A stretch of DNA of 44,483 bases from Coriobacteriaceae bacterium (GTDB lineage Bacteria; Actinomycetota; Coriobacteriia; Coriobacteriales; Eggerthellaceae): assembly GCA_004555335.1 (NCBI GenBank), contig SFII01000002.1, positions 1 to 44,483 on the forward strand. Direction: 5' to 3'. The first letter of the stretch is position 1. The number at the start of each line of letters is the position of its first letter. The translations under genes and the position numbers were made by a program. Below are positions 38,740 through 44,483 of this stretch, piece after piece. Below the pieces are notes generated by a model, which worked only from the letters and a program-made list of their open reading frames with translations, did no database searches and was not told the DNA's origin.

Positions 38740-40944
38740 ATGGCACAACCGATCGACGAAAACGTCCTCTTTGCAGCCCAGAGGGCGATTGCCCGCGCAC
38801 GGGGCCAAGAGGTATTCATTGCGCCTGTTGCCGACGGTGCCGATCCTTCTGCGAGTGCGAAGCTGTACAAGATCACAACCGCATCGGCAGAAGGGGAATC
38901 TACTCGGGAAGCGCAGAGGACGGCTCCCCAGGAGCCTGTGAAGACCTCGAATAAACAGCATCGGGGATGGTTCTTCAAGAAGGGCGAAGAGGATGCGGCA
39001 GGCGTGGTGATTCACTGCGATCCCGCTTCCGGGCATGAATCAGCTCCTGAAGCAGGCATCACGGCAATCTCCGAGCAGGTTGCCGAGCATACCCCTGCAC
39101 CTGCTCCTGCACCCCGCACGCCCCTGAAGCATGAAGCGGAGGAGTCGGAAGTCCCCCATTTCAAGCTGGCGTGCAGCCGTTCTGCATATGGTTCCAAAGC
39201 GGAGCTCCGCAGCAGCGCCGAAGCCTGCGACCTATTCCTTAACCACTTTTTCGCCCAGTTGGTCCGTTGCGGGGTGAAGAACGCGGTGGTCAGTCCCGGG
39301 GTCCAGTCGACCGCCCTTGCCTTGAAAGCCCGCGAGCATTTCGAAGAAGTGTATGTCGATTCCGACGAGCGCAGCGCAGCCTTCTTCGCCTTGGGTGTTG
39401 CAAAGGCAACGGGCAATGCCGTCATCCTCATCGGATCGGGCGCCACTGCTGCGGCGAATTGGATGCCTGCCGTGCTGGAAGCCGAAATGGCGCGCGTTCC
39501 CCTGATTCTCTTGACGGCGGATAAGCCTGCGTACCTGCAGAGCCATGGCTACGCCGGGGCGTCTGGTCAGCTCCAGTTTTTCGGTGGGCACGTGAAGCGC
39601 TTCTTCCAGATGCCCATTCCCTCGAAAAAGCCCGAAGACCTTTCCTTCGCGTGCCAGATCGCGCTTGATGCATGCATCGCCTGCCATGGGAACCTGCCTA
39701 ATGTCGCCTGCGCGGATGCAGGTCCCGTGCATATCAACTTCCCCTTCGCCAACCCCATCAAGCCCATTCCCTATGGTGGGAAGGTGCTGACGAAGGAGCT
39801 TCCCGCTGCGGTATTTGCGGGTCAAGGGCTTATGCCCGAAGATGCGAAGGGGTTGTTCGACCTGATTCGCGGCAAGCGCGTTGTCGCGGTTTGCGGCGAG
39901 GGCACCTGCGGCAGCACTGCCGATGCCAGGCAGCTGCTTAATTTCGCCCACACCCGCAATGTCCCCTTATTCGCCGATGCGCTTTCCGGATTGAGGAGCT
40001 TTTCCGACTCCATGATCATCGACCACTTCGATCCCATCCTGGGAGGCGAGGCGGTACCCCATATCGAAGTGGTTATCCGCTTCGGGCGTTGGCCGCTGTC
40101 CGATCGCTTGACCGAGGCAATCAAGGTGATGGGTGCGACCCAGATCGTAGTCGATACGCGCGATAGCAGGGATTACACCAACACCACCGATATCTTCGTG
40201 CATTGCGCACCGACGGTGTTCTGCGAGGCTATGACCTTCTTCGATTCTTCGGATAAGGCAAGCCGTCGCGCGTGCAGGGAATGGCAGACTTTCAACGACT
40301 TGATGAGCCATAAGCTTCGTGCCATCAAACTGCGCGATGGTATCGATGATTACGAGGGTGCTTACATGTACGAGTTGCTCGAGGCTGCTCCAGCGAATTC
40401 ACTGGTGTGGGTTGCTAACGGCATGAGCATGGTTGCCCTCGATTTGTTCTACTGCAAGGGCGACAAGCGCTTGAAGGTGTTGGCGAACAGGGGTGCATTC
40501 GGTATCGATGGCGTGCTTTCGAGTGCTTTCGGGGCTGCCCAGAAGTTCGAGCAGACTACGGTCGTTACCGGAGATATGGCCTTCCTCCATGATGTCAATG
40601 CACTCGCCCTGCAGAACGAGTTCAGGGTCAGGGAAAACCACGGAGCCGGTAAGATGCCCTCTATTGTCGTGGTTCTGCTGAATAATTGCGGTGCGGGAGC
40701 CTTCGAGATGCTCCCTGAAAAACCCGAAGATGATAGCTTCGAGCGTCTGTTCGTGAATCCCCAGTCGATTGATTTCAAGCGCTTGGCCGATGGTTTCGGG
40801 GTAACCTGCCGAACGGTGACTACGGTGAATACCTTCCGTCGAACCTATGCCGCCCTCCTAGGCGAACCTGGAATCAATATCCTGGAGGTTCTTCTTCCTA
40901 TTGCGGGTATGCGCGATCGATTTGCCGAATACCGGCAGATCTAG
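38740..40944 (+). CDS. menD: MenD-like ThDP enzyme (SEPHCHC synthase family), divergent, with N-terminal extension
   Basis: MenD joins 2-oxoglutarate to isochorismate in menaquinone synthesis. The 734-residue protein is about 160 longer than usual; residues 1-155 are a low-complexity extension not seen in typical MenD. The core keeps the ThDP Glu210 in VDSDERSAAFFALG, the PYR-domain GATAAANWMPAVLEAE, ANRGAFGIDG, and the GD...NN-type motif GDMAFLHDVNAL...LLNNCGAGAF. However, substrate contacts differ: the usual SPGSRS is SPGVQS (185-190, Arg to Gln), the ADR is ADK (Lys262), and GNSxxVR becomes NGMSMVA (560-566, losing the Ser and Arg of E. coli 391 and 395). The ATG at 38740 has an AGGG-rich site. 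menE-menC follows. Confidence 0.85.
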   Translation: MAQPIDENVLFAAQRAIARARGQEVFIAPVADGADPSASAKLYKITTASAEGESTREAQRTAPQEPVKTSNKQHRGWFFKKGEEDAAGVVIHCDPASGHESAPEAGITAISEQVAEHTPAPAPAPRTPLKHEAEESEVPHFKLACSRSAYGSKAELRSSAEACDLFLNHFFAQLVRCGVKNAVVSPGVQSTALALKAREHFEEVYVDSDERSAAFFALGVAKATGNAVILIGSGATAAANWMPAVLEAEMARVPLILLTADKPAYLQSHGYAGASGQLQFFGGHVKRFFQMPIPSKKPEDLSFACQIALDACIACHGNLPNVACADAGPVHINFPFANPIKPIPYGGKVLTKELPAAVFAGQGLMPEDAKGLFDLIRGKRVVAVCGEGTCGSTADARQLLNFAHTRNVPLFADALSGLRSFSDSMIIDHFDPILGGEAVPHIEVVIRFGRWPLSDRLTEAIKVMGATQIVVDTRDSRDYTNTTDIFVHCAPTVFCEAMTFFDSSDKASRRACREWQTFNDLMSHKLRAIKLRDGIDDYEGAYMYELLEAAPANSLVWVANGMSMVALDLFYCKGDKRLKVLANRGAFGIDGVLSSAFGAAQKFEQTTVVTGDMAFLHDVNALALQNEFRVRENHGAGKMPSIVVVLLNNCGAGAFEMLPEKPEDDSFERLFVNPQSIDFKRLADGFGVTCRTVTTVNTFRRTYAALLGEPGINILEVLLPIAGMRDRFAEYRQI

Positions 40945-40957
40945 ACGAAATCACTTC

Positions 40958-41000
40958 CATGCCGCTTGGGTTGCGATGCAGGCCCGGGCGGCATGTTTGT
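40958..41000 (+). terminator. Hairpin between menD and menE-menC
   Basis: CATGCCGCTTGGG pairs with CCCGGGCGGCATG (13 bp, two G-U pairs) around a 12-base loop and is followed by TTTGT. It may terminate or attenuate menD transcripts, so the two men genes might be only partly co-transcribed. Confidence 0.6.
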
Positions 41001-41065
41001 CTGCAAGCCGATGAGGGTTTTGCTGTTGCTGCGCCTTCATCCCGAGAATCTTGGTGAACAACTAT

Positions 41066-43762
41066 ATGCATGAGTCCACTATTCTTTCCGAGTTGGAGTT
41101 TCGATGCCGGCAGAATCCCCAAGGAGTCTGCTTCTATATTGCGACGCAAGGCCAGGAAGATGAAGTGCCGTACGAGTCGGTTACCTATGAGCAGCTGAGA
41201 AACCGATCCGTGCGATTAGCGCGCGCATTATTCGATCAAGGTTTGACGCGCGGTAGGTGGTGTGCGGCGGATATGCCCAATTGCGCCGAGTTCGTATACC
41301 TGATCGTCGCTTCCCTGATCAGCGGGATACCCCTGGTGCTGCTCAACAACCGTCTTACCTCCGCCGAGAAGGGAACCCGTATCCGCGAGGCGTGCCAGGC
41401 GATAGGGATTCCCAACCTGCGTGTTTTCACCAGGGATTCCATCTCTAATGCGATTGCCTGGGATACGAAAACCTATGGTGAGGACGATTTCGATGCATCG
41501 CATCTGATTTGCCGCGCCCATGACGCTTATGAGCCGGATTCACCTGGTTTGACGGTATTCTCTTCCGGATCTTTCGGAAATCCCCGTCCCGTGATGTTCA
41601 CGTGGGGCAATGTGCACGGTGCTGCGAGGTCCATGAATACCACCGTCAGCCGCCCGGGTGAGGGATTGTGGCAGCTTGCAATGCCATTGAACAGGGTTGC
41701 TGGTGTTCAGGTGGTGTACCGTTCGCTTCTGAATGGGAATCCCTTTATCCTGTATCGCGAGTTCTTCGCGCAACGGCTGCTTGATGATGTGCGCGGATAT
41801 GGCGCCACCCATGTGTCTGTTTGGGGCAGCATGCTGAAGGGCTTGGTCTCGTGCGCCGCGCAGACGGAAGAAGGCATCCAAGCGCTTCGGTCGTACCAAT
41901 GCGTGCTGTTGGGGGGATCATCCCCGGCACATGATGCGTTGGAGCAGGCGATTGAGATGAAGGTGCGGGTGTATGCCAGCTTCGGCATGACGGAAACCTG
42001 CGGCAATATTGCCGCCTGCCTTGCAACGAGCGGCTTCAACGGCAGGTTGTTCTCGTTGCCCGATTATCAGCTCGCGGTGATTTCTCCCGACGAGAGCGGT
42101 TTCGGCAATCTCGCCGTGAAGGGTCCCGGTGTTGCTCCGATGGAGCTTAATCCCAAGTCCGTATTCACGGTCGACGGTTTCCTTTTGACCAACGTGCTTG
42201 CGAAGGTCGATGATCCCGGGGTGAGGTTGTTCAGGCCGGCGGATGAGTCCTTCGTTTCGGGTGGCGAGGATATCGACCCTAGGGAAATCACCGAACAGCT
42301 TCTTCTGGTTCCGGGGGTCACTGACGCCTACGTGTTTGCCGATGAAGATGAGGAATGGGGCCGCCGTCCTGTCGCCATCGTGGAAACAGCGGCTGTTTCA
42401 CGTGAAACTGGATGCAACCTGCAGCTCCTTGCCGATAAGGTTGGCGAAAGCCTTTCCGAATATCTGGATCCCCTTCTCAGGCCCGACCGCATCATCGCCG
42501 TCCCCGAGTTTCCCCGTACGGGTGTGGGGGAGGTCGACTACAGCCAGCTTCGCTTGTTATACAGCCAGCGCTTGGACGTCCGTAAGGTCGAAGCGTGGGT
42601 GGTTCGTGCTCCTTTGGATCCACCTCAGACCCTTGGCGCCGTGCGTTTGAAGGAACGCGAGATCCTGGTTGTGAGGGTGACCGATTGGGCTGGGCGTACC
42701 GGTGTGGGCGAAAGCCTTGCCTATCCGCGCGTGTGCAGGGCAAGGGAAAGCTTGGAAGATGGGTCCGAATTCCTCCGCTCGAAAATAGCCCCTTTGCTTA
42801 TCAACCACGTATTCGTGCATCCCAGCCAAGCAAGCGTGCTCTGGCGTTCGGTTGATGGTGCGGCCGCTTTCCCCTACGCATGCGCTGCCTTAGAATCGGC
42901 GATATGGGACCTGGGCGGCAAGGTCGATCGTTCTTCCCTGGTCGAGATGATCGGAGGAAGGGATTTGTGGCAGAATCCAGAATCCGACCCGGACGTCCCC
43001 CAGGGAGGCATTCCCTGCGGTGCTGCAATCGACTATTCGACTGAATGGGAGTGCGTTGAAAAGGTACGCAAGGCGGTCGAGATCGGCTGCGAGAGCGTGC
43101 GTATCAAGATAAAGCCGGGTTGCGATGCCAGCTTGGTGAATGCCATTCGAAAGGAGCACCCTAGGCTCAATCTGGTGCTCGATGGTAACCAAGCCTATAC
43201 CGAAACCAGTTTGAAATCGGTTTTCGACCTTGAGGGTTACAACATCTCATGCATCATCGATCCCCTTGACCCATCCGCTCCGCCGAAGGTGGGTCCGCAG
43301 GGTATTTGGGAACGCTTATCGCGCCTACAGCGTGACTTAGGGGCTTCCATCTGCGTGGAACGATGCTGGAATGGCTTAGACGACCTGAAAGAGGGTTTGA
43401 GGAAGCATTCGACGATCAGATGCGCCTCCCTGCGTGTGAGCAAGCTGGGCGGTATCCAGCCTGCGTTGGAATTCTACTGGTGGGCGCGGCAGAAGGGGAT
43501 CATGCTCCTTCCCGTTTCCGAGGGGGCTTCGCCGGTCTCGTCTCGAATCCAGGCTGCATTCCAGACGCTCCCTGGAATGAATGTAAGCGGCGATTTTCCG
43601 CTTTCCGACCGGGAGGTTATCGAGGATGCGTGCGCGCCCGGTTTGGTTTTCGAATCGGGTGCCTTGCGTATCAATACCGAAGGTTTCGAATACGGCATCG
43701 GTTGCGAAATCGATCCCGATCTTCTGGAAAAACACGCCCAGGTTGCTTGGGTGGTGAAATAA
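41066..43762 (+). CDS. menE-menC: MenE-MenC fusion (O-succinylbenzoyl-CoA ligase-like plus O-succinylbenzoate synthase-like)
   Basis: An 898-residue fusion of two menaquinone-pathway folds. Residues about 1-510 are an adenylate-forming ligase: FSSGSFGNPRPVMF replaces the usual SGTTGxPK, then YASFGMTETCG and VSGGEDIDPREI. The A10 motif is RTGVGEVD with Glu489 where the catalytic Lys is expected. Residues about 520-898 are enolase-superfamily MenC: KIK (Lys681, Lys683), Asp706 in LDGNQAY, Asp732 in IIDPLDP where Glu is usual, Glu765 in ICVERCW where Asp is usual, and Lys793. MenC normally acts before MenE, so the order is not the reaction order. The start is uncertain: the ATG at 41066 is used, with TTG or GTG just upstream possible and no strong Shine-Dalgarno. 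A parS-like site lies in the reading frame at 42394. Confidence 0.85.
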   Translation: MHESTILSELEFRCRQNPQGVCFYIATQGQEDEVPYESVTYEQLRNRSVRLARALFDQGLTRGRWCAADMPNCAEFVYLIVASLISGIPLVLLNNRLTSAEKGTRIREACQAIGIPNLRVFTRDSISNAIAWDTKTYGEDDFDASHLICRAHDAYEPDSPGLTVFSSGSFGNPRPVMFTWGNVHGAARSMNTTVSRPGEGLWQLAMPLNRVAGVQVVYRSLLNGNPFILYREFFAQRLLDDVRGYGATHVSVWGSMLKGLVSCAAQTEEGIQALRSYQCVLLGGSSPAHDALEQAIEMKVRVYASFGMTETCGNIAACLATSGFNGRLFSLPDYQLAVISPDESGFGNLAVKGPGVAPMELNPKSVFTVDGFLLTNVLAKVDDPGVRLFRPADESFVSGGEDIDPREITEQLLLVPGVTDAYVFADEDEEWGRRPVAIVETAAVSRETGCNLQLLADKVGESLSEYLDPLLRPDRIIAVPEFPRTGVGEVDYSQLRLLYSQRLDVRKVEAWVVRAPLDPPQTLGAVRLKEREILVVRVTDWAGRTGVGESLAYPRVCRARESLEDGSEFLRSKIAPLLINHVFVHPSQASVLWRSVDGAAAFPYACAALESAIWDLGGKVDRSSLVEMIGGRDLWQNPESDPDVPQGGIPCGAAIDYSTEWECVEKVRKAVEIGCESVRIKIKPGCDASLVNAIRKEHPRLNLVLDGNQAYTETSLKSVFDLEGYNISCIIDPLDPSAPPKVGPQGIWERLSRLQRDLGASICVERCWNGLDDLKEGLRKHSTIRCASLRVSKLGGIQPALEFYWWARQKGIMLLPVSEGASPVSSRIQAAFQTLPGMNVSGDFPLSDREVIEDACAPGLVFESGALRINTEGFEYGIGCEIDPDLLEKHAQVAWVVK
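42394..42409. promoter_or_regulatory. parS: parS site 3, inside the menE-menC gene
   Basis: TGTTTCACGTGAAACT matches the parS consensus at 15 of 16 positions. In frame it encodes Val-Ser-Arg-Glu-Thr, in a variable stretch of the ligase domain. It is 20 kb from site 2, as site 1 is 18 kb on the other side. Confidence 0.88.
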
Positions 43763-43790
43763 GGTCTTATCCGTCAGGAAAGGTTATTGA

Positions 43791-44318
43791 ATGAAACTTG
43801 TGATTGCTTCCGATATCCACGGTTCCGCGTATTGGTGCGAACGTCTTCTGGAACAGGTGGAATCGGAAAAGCCCGATACCTTGGTGCTGTTGGGAGATAT
43901 CCTGTACCACGGCCCCCGCAATGACCTGCCGAAAGGCCACGATCCGAAAAGCGTTGTGAAGATGCTCAATGCGATGGCGCGCAATATCCTTGCCGTGCGC
44001 GGCAATTGCGAAGCGGAAGTGGACCAGATGGTGCTGGATTTCCCCTGCATGGCGGATTATGCGGTGCTGATGGACGGGTCGCGTCAGATCTACCTGACCC
44101 ATGGCCATCTTTGGTCCCCCGAATCCCTGCCGCCCTTGCCCGATGGAAGCGCCTTTTTGTACGGCCATACCCATGTGAAGGTGAACGAGGATATGCCCCA
44201 TCCGTTAGGCGGTACCATCCGCGTGGTCAATCCCGGGAGCGTGAGCATCCCGAAAGACGGATCCAACAGCTTTGCCGTGTACGAAAATGGCGAATTCCAG
44301 CTGAGGGAATTGGTGTAA
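43791..44318 (+). CDS. yfcE: YfcE/MJ0936-type metallophosphoesterase
   Basis: A calcineurin-like phosphodiesterase of the small YfcE family, which hydrolyses model phosphodiesters; the natural substrate is not known. The 175 residues have all metal-binding blocks: DIHG (Asp8, His10), LGDILYHG, RGNCE (Asp replaced by Glu, as in many members), LTHGHLW and YGHTHV. A C-terminal PGSVSIPKDGS matches the family. AGGAAAGG precedes the ATG. It is 28 bp downstream of menE-menC and may be co-transcribed, though a functional link is not evident. Confidence 0.94.
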   Translation: MKLVIASDIHGSAYWCERLLEQVESEKPDTLVLLGDILYHGPRNDLPKGHDPKSVVKMLNAMARNILAVRGNCEAEVDQMVLDFPCMADYAVLMDGSRQIYLTHGHLWSPESLPPLPDGSAFLYGHTHVKVNEDMPHPLGGTIRVVNPGSVSIPKDGSNSFAVYENGEFQLRELV

Positions 44319-44374
44319 GGAAGGGCTGGGAAGGACCGCAACGCTTGGCCTTGCTGTCCGTTCGTTGGAAATCG

Positions 44375-44405
44375 GAAGGCGCCCTGTCGGGCGCCTTCGT
44401 GCATT
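44375..44405. terminator. Intrinsic terminator between yfcE and the right-edge gene
   Basis: A 10-bp perfect stem GAAGGCGCCC/GGGCGCCTTC has a four-base loop. The U-tract is poor on both strands (GTGCATTC; CGATTTCC). It lies between convergent stop codons. Confidence 0.65.
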
Positions 44406-44417
44406 CATGGGGTTTGC

Positions 44418-44483
44418 TTAATCGATTTTCGTTTGCGTGAAACGTTCGGCGTTTTTCCAGGTGACCTTTTCGAATGCCTCATC
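44418..44483 (-). CDS. C-terminal end of a gene cut by the window edge
   Basis: The last 21 codons and a TAA stop of a minus-strand frame that runs off the right edge. The peptide contains FEKVTWKNAERF, a helix resembling the C-terminus of TatD-type or other metal-dependent hydrolases, where an Asn-Ala-x-Arg-Phe ending is common. Too short for a safe family call. Confidence 0.4.
   Translation of the reverse strand, partial: DEAFEKVTWKNAERFTQTKID

Overview
The window is the replication-origin region of a bacterial chromosome, most likely from the Coriobacteriia (Actinomycetota, Eggerthellaceae-like). This assignment is inferred. It rests on moderately high GC, the order gyrA-gyrB-dciA-recF-dnaN-dnaA / rpmH-rnpA-yidD-yidC-khpB-rsmG-parA-parB, a DUF5679 zinc-ribbon gene, a menaquinone locus with a MenE-MenC fusion, and nickel/hydrogenase maturation genes. 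No rRNA, CRISPR array, transposon or prophage gene was seen.

Layout. A non-coding origin (about 18.6-19.4 kb) divides the window. To its left almost everything is on the minus strand: a GHKL-ATPase/winged-helix protein, dnaA, dnaN, recF, dciA, gyrB, gyrA, tRNA-Ile and tRNA-Ala, four uncharacterised membrane or lipoprotein genes, typA, a small gene with nikR and hypE, and a 2[4Fe-4S] ferredoxin. The only exception is a bifunctional-nuclease-family gene. To its right most genes are on the plus strand: rpmH, rnpA, yidD, yidC, khpB, rsmG, parA, parB, ddl, a DnaQ-DinG fusion, a degenerate M28-type membrane protein with a huge low-complexity insertion, a DUF5679 gene, iscS, iscU, an LCP protein, menD, menE-menC and a YfcE-type phosphodiesterase. 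Plus-side exceptions are rlmN, a tail-anchored unknown protein, tRNA-Gly and a partial gene at the right edge. Most genes are therefore co-directional with replication forks leaving about 19 kb.

How it works together. DnaA, DnaN, RecF, DciA and gyrase serve initiation, helicase loading and fork progress. ParA and ParB act with three parS sites seen here (4.6, 22.4 and 42.4 kb) in origin segregation. rpmH to rsmG handle ribosome/RNase P assembly and membrane-protein insertion. NikR and HypE link nickel status to [NiFe]-hydrogenase maturation, and IscS/IscU build Fe-S clusters. MenD and MenE-MenC look like menaquinone enzymes but depart from expected catalytic residues.

Most notable: the origin holds about 31 GAAT/ATTC-core elements, including eleven GAATTC hexamers in 443 bp. 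Many are spaced by one or two helical turns, and their orientation flips around an inverted DnaA-box pair. Next to this array lies a GHKL-ATPase/winged-helix gene that could encode its binding protein; that link is a hypothesis.
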